Source of the DNA: Antiquaquibacter soli
GTDB lineage: Bacteria > Actinomycetota > Actinomycetes > Actinomycetales > Microbacteriaceae
NCBI RefSeq assembly: GCF_030580675.1
Contig: NZ_JAUQUB010000001.1
Location: forward strand, 620,001 to 684,000
Length of the DNA: 64,000 bases
Reading direction: 5' to 3'
Below are positions 44,268 through 53,760 of the stretch, piece after piece. The notes beneath the pieces are model-generated. The model was not told the origin of the DNA and made no database searches. It was given only the letters and a program-made list of their open reading frames with translations. Within the stretch, counting starts at the first letter, position 1; each line of letters starts with the position of its first letter. The translations under genes were made by a program, and so were the position numbers.

Positions 44268-45958
44268 GCCCCCGAAACTCCCGCATCCTCAAGTGGACCG
44301 GCCTCGCCGCCGTCGTCCTCGTGCCCCTCGCGTTCGCCGGGCTGTTCGTCGGCGCGCTCGCCCAGTCCGACTCGGCGATCGACCGCATCCCCGCTGCGAT
44401 CGTCAACGAGGACACGATGATCACGACGACCGACGCGAACGGAGACGACCAGATCGTCTTCGCCGGCCGCCAGCTCGTGACGGAGCTCACCGGCGCGGAC
44501 GGCTTCGATTGGACGATCACCAACGCGGAGTCCGCGCAGGAGCTCCTCGACTCCGGGCAGGTCTACGCGATCCTCACGGTGCCGGAGGACTTCTCGGAGT
44601 CGATCCTGTCCCTGCAGTCGAGCGACCCCGTCAAGGCGGACATCTCCATCAAGACCGACGACTCCCACAGCTACCTCACCGGCTCCGTCGCCCAGGTCGT
44701 GGGTCAGACGATGACCGACACCTTCGGCAAGGCGATCACAGCGCAGTACATCGGCGGGATCTACGCGTCGATGGGTGACCTGGGCACCTCTCTCACTCAG
44801 GCGGCGGATGGCGCGACCGAGCTGTCGAACGGCGCGACTCAGCTGAGTTCGGGCCTGCAGCAGTACTCGGACGGCGTGTCATCCCTCGAGAGCGGGCTGT
44901 GGCAGATGAGCGACCAGACCGCCGCGCTCGGCCAGTTGTCGAGCGGCGTGAGCCAGTACACGGCGGGGGTATCCCAGTTGTCGAGCGGGCTCTCCGCGAT
45001 CGCGCCCTACCTGTCAGCGCCGACGCCCGAGCTGCAGGCGAAGTTGGATGCGATCGTCGGAGGGCTCGCGACCACCGCCGCTCAAGGCCCCGCCCTTGCC
45101 TCCGGCGCCGCCGGGCTCCCCGCCCTCCACGACGGCATCACCCAGGCCGCGTCGGGCGCCTCCGACCTCGCCGACAACGGGCCCGCCCTCGTCTCGGGAG
45201 CCACCGGGCTCGCAACCGGAGCCAGCCAGCTCGCGACAGGCCTGCAGTCCGGCGCCGACCAGATCCCCTCGACGGACACGGATGCTGCCGCCGACGCCGC
45301 TGAGGTTGTGGCCGACCCCGTCGGGCTGAACGTGAGCACCGAGAACGCCGTCACCGACGTCGGCCAGGGCGTCGCGACGTTCTTCATCCCGCTCGGGCTC
45401 TGGGTCGGCGCCCTCGCGGTGTTCCTGGTGCTGCGGCCGGTCACTCGGCGCGCCCTGACGTCGACCGCGCGCAACGGTCGGCTCGTGGCATCCGCCATCG
45501 GTCGCGCAAGCCTCGTGACGGGGGCCCAGGCGCTCCTGCTGGTCGCGCTCCTCCACGGCGCACTCGGTGTCGGGTGGCACCTGCTGCCCGCGACGCTCGG
45601 ATTCTCACTGCTCACCGCGCTCGCGTTCACCGCGTTCCACTACCTGCTGACGATCGGGCTCGGTCGTGGCGGGCTCGTGGTGTCGCTGTTCGTCCTCGCG
45701 GTGCAGGTGACATCCACGGGCGGTATCTACCCGATCCAGCTGCTGTCCACGCCGTTCCAGGTGATCAGCCCGTTCCTCCCGCTCACCTACGCGGTGCAGG
45801 GGATGCAGGGCATCATCGCGGGCGGCTCGCCCGGGTCCGTCGTGTCGGCCGCGGCCATCCTGCTGGGCTTCGGTGTGGTCAGCGTGCTGCTCGCGCTCGT
45901 CGCGATCCGTCGGACCCGTCGCGCGACGGCGCTCGGGTTGGTGCCGTCGGTCGTGTAG
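44264..45958 (+). CDS. YhgE/Pip domain-containing membrane protein
   Basis: The 564-residue protein has an N-terminal membrane segment (about residues 12-34), an extracellular YhgE-type region with coiled-coil repeats (ASMGDLGTSLTQAADGATEL, then repeated LSSG units), and a C-terminal block of five or six membrane segments starting near residue 365. Pip/YhgE proteins are related to ABC-2 permeases and ESX-like secretion parts. The ATGA overlap with the MMPL gene shows that they form one unit, presumably moving lipid or protein across the envelope. Confidence 0.86.
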   Translation: MSPRNSRILKWTGLAAVVLVPLAFAGLFVGALAQSDSAIDRIPAAIVNEDTMITTTDANGDDQIVFAGRQLVTELTGADGFDWTITNAESAQELLDSGQVYAILTVPEDFSESILSLQSSDPVKADISIKTDDSHSYLTGSVAQVVGQTMTDTFGKAITAQYIGGIYASMGDLGTSLTQAADGATELSNGATQLSSGLQQYSDGVSSLESGLWQMSDQTAALGQLSSGVSQYTAGVSQLSSGLSAIAPYLSAPTPELQAKLDAIVGGLATTAAQGPALASGAAGLPALHDGITQAASGASDLADNGPALVSGATGLATGASQLATGLQSGADQIPSTDTDAAADAAEVVADPVGLNVSTENAVTDVGQGVATFFIPLGLWVGALAVFLVLRPVTRRALTSTARNGRLVASAIGRASLVTGAQALLLVALLHGALGVGWHLLPATLGFSLLTALAFTAFHYLLTIGLGRGGLVVSLFVLAVQVTSTGGIYPIQLLSTPFQVISPFLPLTYAVQGMQGIIAGGSPGSVVSAAAILLGFGVVSVLLALVAIRRTRRATALGLVPSVV

Positions 45959-45982
45959 TCGCCGGGAGGTGGGGCGATCCCG

Positions 45983-46339
45983 CTAGGCGGCGCGAACGGC
46001 GACGGGGATGGCGGCGTCGCCGGTGCGCTGACGGAGGAGCTCGGCCTCCACGTGCTTCCAGAAGACCTCGTGCTCCGGCACGGGGTCGGCGGCGGTGACG
46101 TCGACGTGCTGCGGTTCGTGGGCGCGCTCCGGCTCCATCGCTGCGGCGACGTGCCACGCGATCGAGTCCGCAATGGTCGAGACGAAGACGGCGTCATCGC
46201 CGGTGGCGTGCCCCAACGTGATCCTGAAGCTGCCTCCGGGGCCGAACAAGCGGGAGAGCTCCGCGCGGATCAGGTCGAAGACCGCCTGCTGGTCGACGGT
46301 CGGGTTGACCGGCTGTTCTGCCTCGTGACGCTCCGACAT
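45983..46339 (-). CDS. Hypothetical soluble protein
   Basis: This 118-residue protein has a helical region (DQQAVFDLIRAELSRLFGPG) followed by a strand segment (FRITLGHATGDDAVFVSTIADSIAW) and a C-terminal helix. It shows no signal sequence or membrane segment, and no family is recognised. It converges with the YhgE gene. The ATG at 46339 is chosen because the frame open upstream has an arginine-rich, non-conserved character. Confidence 0.55.
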   Translation of the reverse strand: MSERHEAEQPVNPTVDQQAVFDLIRAELSRLFGPGGSFRITLGHATGDDAVFVSTIADSIAWHVAAAMEPERAHEPQHVDVTAADPVPEHEVFWKHVEAELLRQRTGDAAIPVAVRAA

Positions 46340-46389
46340 GTCCTCAGTGTGGGGGACTCGATCACGGGTTGAGGGTAGACACGCCGCCC

Positions 46390-47406
46390 TTAGAGCCAGC
46401 CGCGCTTCTTGAAGACGAAGAACAGCGCGGTGCCCGACACGAGCATGAGTCCGAGAGCGAAGGGGTAGCCGAAGGCCCAGTGCAGCTCGGGCATGTGGTC
46501 GAAGTTCATTCCGTAGATCGAGCCGACGAGGCCGGGCACGAACAGGATGGCCGCCCACGACGAGATCTTCTTGACCTGGTCGCCCTGCTCAATGCTCGCC
46601 CGGGAGAGCGTGCGCATCTCCTCGTTCTGCGCCTGGGTCACGAGCGTCGCCTGCACGGTGAGGGCGTTCTGAAGGACGGCGCGGAAGCCGTCCGCACGCT
46701 CGACGGTCTTGAGCGCGTGATCGGCGACGTCGCGGAAGTCGCGGCGCAGCTCGAGGTCGACGCCGTACTTCTCGAATCCCTGCTCGAGGGAGTCGAGCAT
46801 CCCGACGAGCGGATGGGTGGCGCGCTGGAAGGCCATCGCCTCCCGGGCGAGGTCGTAGATGCGGCGCGACACGGCGGGGTCGCCGCGGAAGATCTGGTCC
46901 TCGATCTCGTCGATGTCGTTCTCGAGTCCCGCCATGACGGGGCCGTACTCGTCGACCACCTCGTCGAAGACGGCGTAGAGCACCGCTTGAGGTCCGAGCG
47001 AGACGAGGGATGGCGTGTTCTCCACACGCTTGCGCACCCGGCCGAGGTCGGGCGATTCGGCGTGCCGGACGGTGATCGCGAAGTTGGGGCCGATGAACAG
47101 GTGGACCTCGCCGAACTCGACCTCCTCCGGGGCATCCAGGTAGCGGGCCGAGCGCAGCACGATGAAGGTGACGTCGCCGTATCGCTCGAGCTTGGGCCGC
47201 TGGTGGCCGGTGAGGGCGTCCTCGACGGCGAGCGGGTGCAGCGTGAACTCCGTGGCGACCGCGCGCAGCTCCTCCTCGGTCGGTCGGTACAGGCCGATCC
47301 AGGCGAATCCGCCCCCGTCGCGGAGCTCCTCGAACGTCTGGTCGAGCGTGACGGGCCGGGCCTGCCGGACTCCGTCGCGGTAGATGGCGTTGTCGACGAT
47401 GGGCAT
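46390..47406 (-). CDS. corA: CorA-type magnesium/cobalt transporter
   Basis: The 338-residue protein has the long cytoplasmic funnel domain of CorA and, near residue 298, the signature YGMN with the following loop FDHMPEL, between two C-terminal membrane segments. It ends in the basic FKKRGWL. It forms a pentameric channel for Mg2+ (and Co2+). I see no M-box-like leader in the 84 bases upstream of its start. Its neighbour is the divergent DM13 gene. Confidence 0.93.
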   Translation of the reverse strand: MPIVDNAIYRDGVRQARPVTLDQTFEELRDGGGFAWIGLYRPTEEELRAVATEFTLHPLAVEDALTGHQRPKLERYGDVTFIVLRSARYLDAPEEVEFGEVHLFIGPNFAITVRHAESPDLGRVRKRVENTPSLVSLGPQAVLYAVFDEVVDEYGPVMAGLENDIDEIEDQIFRGDPAVSRRIYDLAREAMAFQRATHPLVGMLDSLEQGFEKYGVDLELRRDFRDVADHALKTVERADGFRAVLQNALTVQATLVTQAQNEEMRTLSRASIEQGDQVKKISSWAAILFVPGLVGSIYGMNFDHMPELHWAFGYPFALGLMLVSGTALFFVFKKRGWL

Positions 47407-47489
47407 GGCGGCCTTCCTGGCGGGTGGGAGTCGGGACGATCTCAGGGGAGTCCCGACCTCGATCGCTATCCTCCCGCCAGGGAGGCATC

Positions 47490-48041
47490 ATGCGCCGGTG
47501 GATCGTCGGGAGTGTCGCGGTTGTCGCGGCGGCGGGGCTCATCGTGGGAGCGGTCGTGTTCCAGCCCTGGCTGCTGTTCGTGAATGTGGCGGTGGATGAC
47601 GCGCTGCCCCCGGTCGCCACTGCCCCCGCGCCGACCTCGACCTCCCCCGCGGAGCCCTCCGCGTCCCCGACCCCCGCGGTGGCGGTCGAGCTCTCGACCG
47701 GTGCCCTCATCAGTCACGAGCACGACACGACGGGGACGGTGAGCATCATCGAGAATCCCGACGGATCGCGCGTGCTCGCGCTCGAGAACCTCGCGACGAG
47801 CAGCGGACCCGACGTGCACGTCTGGCTCGCGTCGACGCCCGTCGTCGAAGGCGTCGACGGCTGGTTCCTCGGTGACGACGGCCCGGTCGTCGACCTCGGA
47901 CCGATCAAGGGCAACCTCGGCAACCAGGTGTACGACATCCCCGCGGACGTCGACCTCTCGGCCTACCCGGCGGTATACCTGTGGTGCGTCCAGTTCGCCG
48001 TCTCGTTCGGGGCAGCGCCGCTGGCGCCCGCGGGCGGCTGA
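47490..48041 (+). CDS. DM13-domain membrane-anchored protein
   Basis: The 183-residue protein has an N-terminal membrane anchor (about residues 5-29), a Pro/Ser/Thr-rich linker (about 40-68) and a C-terminal DM13 domain (STGALISHEHDTTGTVSIIE, VHVWLAST, VYDIPADVDLSAYPAVYLWC) facing outside. The DM13 cysteine is present near the end; this domain is linked to redox or haem binding in other proteins. I chose the ATG at 47490 because GGGAGG precedes it. The role here is unknown. Confidence 0.8.
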   Translation: MRRWIVGSVAVVAAAGLIVGAVVFQPWLLFVNVAVDDALPPVATAPAPTSTSPAEPSASPTPAVAVELSTGALISHEHDTTGTVSIIENPDGSRVLALENLATSSGPDVHVWLASTPVVEGVDGWFLGDDGPVVDLGPIKGNLGNQVYDIPADVDLSAYPAVYLWCVQFAVSFGAAPLAPAGG

Positions 48042-48056
48042 TACCGTGGAACGAAG

Positions 48057-49553
48057 ATGTCGAACAACGGAACACGTGAATACGACTTCGTCGTGGTGTC
48101 GAACCGCCTCCCTGTCGACCGGGTGGTGGCGGCAGACGGCACGGAGAGCTGGGCGACCTCGCCGGGCGGCCTCGTCACCGCGCTCGAACCCGTCATGCGG
48201 GCCGCCGACGGTGCGTGGGTGGGGTGGGCCGGCCAGCCCGACCTGAAGCTCTCGCCGTTCGAGAGCGGGGGCATCCACATCGTCCCCGTCGAGCTGAGCG
48301 CGCAGGACATCGAGGACTACTACGAGGGCTTCAGCAACGACACACTGTGGCCGCTCTACCACGACGTGATCGCGCCGCCGAGCTACCACCGCGTGTGGTG
48401 GGACTCGTATGTCGACGTCAACCGGCGCTTCGCCGAGGCGGCCGCGGCCGTGGCATCCCGCGAGGGCATCGTCTGGGTGCAGGACTACCAGCTCCAGCTG
48501 GTGCCGCGCATGCTCCGCGAGATCCGGCCCGACCTCACGATCGGCTTCTTCAACCACATCCCGTTCCCGCCGTACGGGATCTTCTCGCAGCTGCCGTGGC
48601 GCACCCAGGTCGTCGAGGGCCTGCTCGGCGCCGACGTCATCGGATTCCAGCGGCAGGCGGATGCCTCGAACTTCTCCCGGGCCGTGCGCCGGCTCACCTC
48701 GCACTCCACCCGCAACCCGGTGATCGAGGTCGGGTGGGAGCGCAGCCCCACTCGCCGGGTGATCGCGAAGGCGTTCCCGATCTCGATCGACTCTGCGAGC
48801 TTCGAGTCCCTTGCGCGCGAGCCGCGCATCCAGCGTCGCGCCCGTGAGATCCGTGAGGCGCTCGGCAACCCGAAGACGGTCATGCTCGGTGTCGACCGCC
48901 TGGACTACACGAAGGGCATCGGCCACCGGCTGAAGGCGTTCGGCGAGCTGCTCGCCGACGGCGAGCTCGCGGTCGAGGACGTCACCCTCGTGCAGGTGGC
49001 GAGTCCGAGCCGCGAGCGCGTCGAGGCCTACATGAACCTCCGTGACGAGATCGAGCTCACGGTCGGCCGCATCAACGGCGACTTCGCGACGATGAGTCAC
49101 CAGCCGATCAGCTACCACCATCAGGGCTATCCCCGCGACGAGATGGCCGCGCTCTACCTCGCTGCCGACGTGCTGCTCGTGACGGCGCTGCGCGACGGCA
49201 TGAACCTCGTCGCGAAGGAGTACGTAGCATCCCGTTTCGACGAGGACGGCGTGCTCGTGCTGAGCGAGTTCACGGGGGCATCCGACGAGCTCAAGCGCGC
49301 GCTGCTCGTCAATCCCCACGACATCGACGGGCTGAAGTCCACGATCCTGCGCGCGATCAGCATGCCGCGGGAGGAGCGCCGATCGCGGATGCGCGCCTTG
49401 CGCAAGCGTGTCACCGAGCACGACGTGGCCCGCTGGTCGCAAGCGTTCATCGATACGCTGAGGCAGGCGGCGCACGACAGGTTCGAGCGCACCGCCCCGA
49501 TGGAGCTGCCCGACGACCTCGAGTGGACCATCGACAGAAGGAAGGCCGACTGA
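48057..49553 (+). CDS. otsA: Alpha,alpha-trehalose-phosphate synthase
   Basis: The 498-residue glycosyltransferase family 20 enzyme makes trehalose-6-phosphate from UDP-glucose (or GDP/ADP-glucose) and glucose-6-phosphate. Recognisable segments are NRLPVDR, TSPGGLVTALEP, VWVQDYQLQLVPRML, GFFNHIPFPPYGIF, and VDRLDYTKGIGHRL (Arg and Lys of the active site). LRDGMNLVAKEYVA is in the C-terminal lobe. Seven bases separate it from otsB, so the two act as one pathway. Trehalose serves as an osmolyte and reserve. Confidence 0.95.
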   Translation: MSNNGTREYDFVVVSNRLPVDRVVAADGTESWATSPGGLVTALEPVMRAADGAWVGWAGQPDLKLSPFESGGIHIVPVELSAQDIEDYYEGFSNDTLWPLYHDVIAPPSYHRVWWDSYVDVNRRFAEAAAAVASREGIVWVQDYQLQLVPRMLREIRPDLTIGFFNHIPFPPYGIFSQLPWRTQVVEGLLGADVIGFQRQADASNFSRAVRRLTSHSTRNPVIEVGWERSPTRRVIAKAFPISIDSASFESLAREPRIQRRAREIREALGNPKTVMLGVDRLDYTKGIGHRLKAFGELLADGELAVEDVTLVQVASPSRERVEAYMNLRDEIELTVGRINGDFATMSHQPISYHHQGYPRDEMAALYLAADVLLVTALRDGMNLVAKEYVASRFDEDGVLVLSEFTGASDELKRALLVNPHDIDGLKSTILRAISMPREERRSRMRALRKRVTEHDVARWSQAFIDTLRQAAHDRFERTAPMELPDDLEWTIDRRKAD

Positions 49554-49560
49554 GCTCCAC

Positions 49561-50373
49561 ATGGTCGACATCGACACCCCGCCGCGCTACTCCCGGATCC
49601 CTGACCCTCTCGTAGGCGCCCTGCGGGAGCTCGCCCGCTCGCGCCGGCTCCTCGTCGCGCTCGACTTCGACGGCACCCTCGCGCCGGAGGTCGACGACCC
49701 CGCCCAGGCGCGTGCCCTTCCGGAGGCGCGCGAAGCGGTGCTGCGCCTGCTCCGGATGCCCCGCACTCGTGTTGCCCTCGTCTCGGGTCGCAGCCTCGCG
49801 AGCCTCACCGCCGTCGCCGACCTGCCGGACACCGTGCTGCTCGTCGGATCCCACGGCATCGAACTCCGCCTCGACGCGGAGCCGGCGGTGAGCCTCGACA
49901 CCACGGAGCTGCGGCAGGTCGACGTGCTGAGCACGGTACTCGGCGAGGTCGCCGACGCGGTCGACCAGGTCTGGCTCGAGCCGAAGCCGGCCGGCTTCGC
50001 CCTGCACACACGGCTGGCGACCGAGCACAACAGCCGTGTCGCCCACCTCGTCGCCCGCAGCGAGGCGAGCGCGGAGATCGAGGACCTGACGATCCGGGAG
50101 GGCAAGAACGTCCTGGAGTTCTCCGTCCGCTCGACGACGAAGGGGGAGGCCGTCGAGCACTTGCGCCGCTACACGGAGGCCGACGCCGTCTTCTACGCGG
50201 GTGACGACGTCACCGACGAGGATGCGTTCGCGGCGCTCGGCGCGGACGACGTGGGCCTCAAGAGCGGCGAGGGGGCGACCCTCGCGAACTACCGGCTGCC
50301 GGGGCCCACCGAGGTCGCTCGCGCGCTCACCCTGCTCGCGGACCTCCGGGAGGGCGACGTCCACGAGCAGTAG
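49561..50373 (+). CDS. otsB: Trehalose-6-phosphate phosphatase
   Basis: The 270-residue HAD-family phosphatase removes phosphate from trehalose-6-phosphate. The nucleophile motif is DFDGTLAP (Asp35, Asp37), and the last acidic motif is AGDDVTDEDAF. LVSGRSLASL is the second conserved region. It is the second gene of the otsAB pair. It starts at ATG 49561, seven bases after the otsA stop. Confidence 0.94.
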   Translation: MVDIDTPPRYSRIPDPLVGALRELARSRRLLVALDFDGTLAPEVDDPAQARALPEAREAVLRLLRMPRTRVALVSGRSLASLTAVADLPDTVLLVGSHGIELRLDAEPAVSLDTTELRQVDVLSTVLGEVADAVDQVWLEPKPAGFALHTRLATEHNSRVAHLVARSEASAEIEDLTIREGKNVLEFSVRSTTKGEAVEHLRRYTEADAVFYAGDDVTDEDAFAALGADDVGLKSGEGATLANYRLPGPTEVARALTLLADLREGDVHEQ

Positions 50374-50398
50374 CCCTCGATGGTCGGCAGCGCACCCG

Positions 50399-50404
50399 TA
50401 TAAT
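50399..50404 (+). promoter_or_regulatory. Candidate -10 box for the Mrp operon
   Basis: A perfect TATAAT lies 70 bases upstream of the first Mrp gene. I see no clear TTGACA at the usual spacing, so only the -10 element is supported. The hundred-base gap after otsB is the natural place for the Mrp operon promoter. Confidence 0.45.
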
Positions 50405-50473
50405 AGGTAGCGCCGCCGCTGCGTTGCCCCGGACTCGAGCCGGAGCATCCAGCCCCGACCGCTGGGAGGACCG

Positions 50474-53338
50474 ATGATCTTCCTGCTCGTCGCGTTCGGC
50501 CTCGGCTCCCTCCTCGTGGCCGCACTCACGCGCTGGCTCGGCACTCGGGTCTTCCTCGTCGCGGCGATCGTGCCCACGGCGTCCTTCGCGTGGGCTCTCG
50601 CCCAGTCGCCCGCGGTTCTCGGCGGTCGCGTCGTCGAGGAGTCCTTCTCGTGGATCCCGCAGCTCGGCCTCACGCTCGACGTGCGGCTCGACACGCTCTC
50701 CTGGGTGATGGCTCTCGTGGTCTCGGGCGTCGGCGCGCTCGTCATGGTCTACTGCGTGCGCTACTTCGGCGACGACGAGCCCTCGCTCGGTCGATTCGCC
50801 GGCGTGCTGCTCGCGTTCGCCGGATCGATGTTCGGCCTCGTGGTCGCCGACGACGTCTTCCTCCTGTTCATCCTGTGGGAGGCGACGAGCGTCTTCTCCT
50901 ACCTGCTCATCGGGCACCGCACGGCGAGCAAGGCCAGCCGCGGAGCGGCCCTGCAGGCGCTTCTCGTGACGACGTTCGGCGGGCTCGTCATGCTCGTCGG
51001 CCTCGTCATCCTGTCGGTGAACGCAGGCACGACGAGCCTCTCGGCGATCATCGGGGGCGCCGACGCCGCGCAGCCCGCGACGGTCGTGGCCGTCTTCCTC
51101 GTGCTCGTCGGGGCGCTCTCCAAGTCGGCGGTGTTCCCGTTCCACTTCTGGCTGCCGGCGGCGATGGCGGCCCCGACACCAGTGAGCGCCTACCTGCACG
51201 CGGCGGCGATGGTGAAGGCCGGCGTGTACCTCATCGCCCGGCTCGCGCCGGGCTTCGCGGATGTGCCGGGGTGGCGCGAGTCGCTCGTCGTGCTCGGCGT
51301 TGCGACGATGCTCCTCGGCGGATGGACCGCACTCAAGCAGAACGATCTCAAGCTCGTGCTCGCCTACGGCACGGTAAGCCAGCTCGGGTTCCTCACCGTC
51401 GTCATGGGCTTCGGGACTCGGGATGCCGCGCTCGCCGGCCTCGCCCTGCTCCTGGCCCACGCCCTGTACAAGTCGACCCTGTTCCTCGTCGTGGGAATCA
51501 TCGACCACCGCACCGGCACCCGCGACCTCCGCCGGCTCTCCGGCCTCGGTCGGGAGATGCCCGTCGTCTCGACGGTGACGGCTCTCGCCCTCGCCTCGAT
51601 GGTCGGGCTCCCGCCCCTGCTGGGCTTCGTCGCCAAGGAGGCGGTGCTCACCTCGCTCCTCGACGGCGCCCTCGAGCTGGGGGCGATCGGGTGGGTCGCG
51701 CTCGGGGGCGTCGTGCTCGGGTCGGTGCTGACGGTCGCCTACGCTGGTCGGTTCTTCTGGGGCGCGTTCTGGTCCAAGGCGGGAGTCGATCCGGTGCGGC
51801 GAGAGCGGGAGCATCCCGATTTCCTCGTGTCGCCCGTGCTGCTCGCGGCGAGCGGCCTCGCTCTGGGCTTGCTCGCCCCGCTCGTCGACGGATGGCTCGG
51901 CGGGTACGCCGCCGAGTTCGGGGAGGTCGAGCATCCGTACCACCTCGCGCTGTGGCACGGGCTGGAGCCCGCTCTCGGCCTCTCCGCACTCACGATCGCG
52001 CTCGGCGCCGTGGTCTTCGCGGCGCGCGCCCGGCTCGCCGTGACGCAGGATGCCCTCTCCTTGCGCTTCTCCGCCGCAGAGGGCTACGGCCTGACCATGC
52101 GCTCGATCGACCGTCTCGCGGCGCGCACGACGAGCCTCACCCAGCGGGGCTCGCTGCCCTTCTACCTCGGCGTCGTCTTCCTCGTGTTCGGAGGCGCGGT
52201 CACCGCCGCTCTCGTGCTCAACCGCTCCTGGCCGAGCGAGGTGCGGCTGTGGGACTACCCGGGCCAACTCGCGATCGGCGCGTTCATGGTCGTCGCGGCG
52301 GTCGCCGCCGTGCGAGCGACGAAGCGCTTCCAGGCGGTCGTGCTCGTGGGGATCACCGGGTTCGGGATGTCCGCGCTCTTCGCCCTCCAGGGCGCCCCCG
52401 ATCTCGCCCTCACCCAGATCCTCGTCGAGGTGGTCACGCTCATCGCCTTCGTGCTCGTGCTGCGCCGACTGCCCGCGCGCCTCGGGGAGAAGCACGGGAG
52501 CACGCACCGTCTCGTCCGGGCAGCGATCGGCATCGGCGTCGGCGTGCTCATGGCGGTCGTCGCCGTCGTGTCCCTCGGTGCGCGAAACGACCTGCCGATC
52601 TCTCTCGAGTGGCCGGAGCTCGCCTACGAGGGCGCCCACGGCCTCAACGTGGTCAACGTCGCGCTCGTCGATCTCCGCGGGTGGGACACCATGGGGGAGC
52701 TCTCGGTCATCATCGCCGCGGCCACGGGCGTCGCGAGCCTCATCTTCATCTCCACGCGCACCGACAACCTGCCGCGGGTGCCGCGCAAGGCCGCTCGCAA
52801 GGATCTGCGCGCGCGGCTCACCGCCGACCGGGACCAGCAGGAGCGCACGTCGTGGCTGCTCGCGGGGCGCACACTGGCAGCGCGCAACCGCTCGATCCTG
52901 CTCGAGGTCGTCGTGCGGCTCATCTTCCACGCGCTCATCGTCGTCTCGCTGTATGTGCTCCTCGTCGGGCACAACGCGCCCGGCGGTGGTTTCGCCGGCG
53001 GACTCGTCGCGGGGATGGCGCTCGTCGCCCGGTATCTCGCGGGGGGACGGGTCGAGCTCGGCGCCGCCGCGCCGATCGACGCGGGCAAGCTCCTCGGCGC
53101 GGGCCTGCTCCTCGCCGCGGGAACCGCCCTCACCCCGCTGTTCTTCGGCGTCGACGCCTTGACGTCGACGTGGTTCACGATCGAGCTCGGCCCCCTGGGC
53201 AGCCTCGACTTCGTCACCTCGACGGTCTTCGACATCGGCGTCTACCTCGTCGTCATCGGACTCGTGCTCGACGTGCTGCGCAGCCTCGGCGCCGAGGTGG
53301 ACCGCCAGCAGGAGGAGGAAGCGGGGGTGTCGTCGTGA
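50474..53338 (+). CDS. mnhA: Na+/H+ antiporter (Mrp) subunit A with fused subunit B domain
   Basis: The 954-residue subunit is homologous to complex I NuoL. It has many membrane segments, with proton-channel motifs such as VVADDVFLLFILWEATSVFS and FPFHFWLPAAMAAPTPVSAY. The C-terminal quarter (from about residue 800) carries the MnhB-type domain, so a separate mnhB gene is missing as expected. The Mrp complex exchanges Na+ for H+ and supports pH and salt tolerance. It is the first of six genes (A, C, D, E, F, G) linked by four- to eight-base overlaps. Confidence 0.93.
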   Translation: MIFLLVAFGLGSLLVAALTRWLGTRVFLVAAIVPTASFAWALAQSPAVLGGRVVEESFSWIPQLGLTLDVRLDTLSWVMALVVSGVGALVMVYCVRYFGDDEPSLGRFAGVLLAFAGSMFGLVVADDVFLLFILWEATSVFSYLLIGHRTASKASRGAALQALLVTTFGGLVMLVGLVILSVNAGTTSLSAIIGGADAAQPATVVAVFLVLVGALSKSAVFPFHFWLPAAMAAPTPVSAYLHAAAMVKAGVYLIARLAPGFADVPGWRESLVVLGVATMLLGGWTALKQNDLKLVLAYGTVSQLGFLTVVMGFGTRDAALAGLALLLAHALYKSTLFLVVGIIDHRTGTRDLRRLSGLGREMPVVSTVTALALASMVGLPPLLGFVAKEAVLTSLLDGALELGAIGWVALGGVVLGSVLTVAYAGRFFWGAFWSKAGVDPVRREREHPDFLVSPVLLAASGLALGLLAPLVDGWLGGYAAEFGEVEHPYHLALWHGLEPALGLSALTIALGAVVFAARARLAVTQDALSLRFSAAEGYGLTMRSIDRLAARTTSLTQRGSLPFYLGVVFLVFGGAVTAALVLNRSWPSEVRLWDYPGQLAIGAFMVVAAVAAVRATKRFQAVVLVGITGFGMSALFALQGAPDLALTQILVEVVTLIAFVLVLRRLPARLGEKHGSTHRLVRAAIGIGVGVLMAVVAVVSLGARNDLPISLEWPELAYEGAHGLNVVNVALVDLRGWDTMGELSVIIAAATGVASLIFISTRTDNLPRVPRKAARKDLRARLTADRDQQERTSWLLAGRTLAARNRSILLEVVVRLIFHALIVVSLYVLLVGHNAPGGGFAGGLVAGMALVARYLAGGRVELGAAAPIDAGKLLGAGLLLAAGTALTPLFFGVDALTSTWFTIELGPLGSLDFVTSTVFDIGVYLVVIGLVLDVLRSLGAEVDRQQEEEAGVSS

Positions 53339-53760
53339 GCGTCTCCCTCGTCCTCGTCATCGTCATGGCCGTGCTGTACGCGTGCGGCGTCTACCTCATG
53401 CTCGAGCGCAGCATGACGAAGGTGCTCCTCGGCTTTCTGCTCGTCGGCAACGCGACGAACCTCCTGATCATCACGATGGCCGGGAAGGCGGGGCTCGCGC
53501 CGATCGTCTCCGAGGGAGTCGCGCCGGAGGAGATGACCGACCCGCTGCCCGAGGCGCTCATCCTCACCGCGATCGTCATCACGTTCGGTGTCTCCGCGTT
53601 CCTCCTCGCCCTCATCTATCGCTCATGGCGGCTCGGCAAGGAGGACAGCCTCGGCGACGACGCCGACGACGTGGCGATGCGCGGGGGCGCCGTCACGATG
53701 CAGGGCGAGGACACGGATGCTCTTCCCGGCGACACCGAGTTCGAGGAGCGCCCGTCGTGA
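53335..53760 (+). CDS. mnhC: Na+/H+ antiporter (Mrp) subunit C
   Basis: The 141-residue NuoK-like subunit has three membrane segments, with the family start LVIVMAVLYACGVYLMLERS and GFLLVGNATNLLI. A hydrophilic tail of about 40 acidic residues follows the last segment, somewhat longer than typical. It starts at GTG 53335, overlapping the mnhA stop by four bases, and its own stop overlaps the mnhD start. Confidence 0.92.
   Translation: MSVSLVLVIVMAVLYACGVYLMLERSMTKVLLGFLLVGNATNLLIITMAGKAGLAPIVSEGVAPEEMTDPLPEALILTAIVITFGVSAFLLALIYRSWRLGKEDSLGDDADDVAMRGGAVTMQGEDTDALPGDTEFEERPS

Noticed and set aside
47407-47489. Magnesium riboswitch before corA
   Set aside because: The gap is only about 80 bases and shows no M-box-like helices.
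50327-52972. An 881-codon minus-strand frame opposite mnhA
   Set aside because: It is highly charged (Glu, Arg, His, Asp), without any motif, and exactly opposite a recognised membrane subunit. It is a composition artefact.
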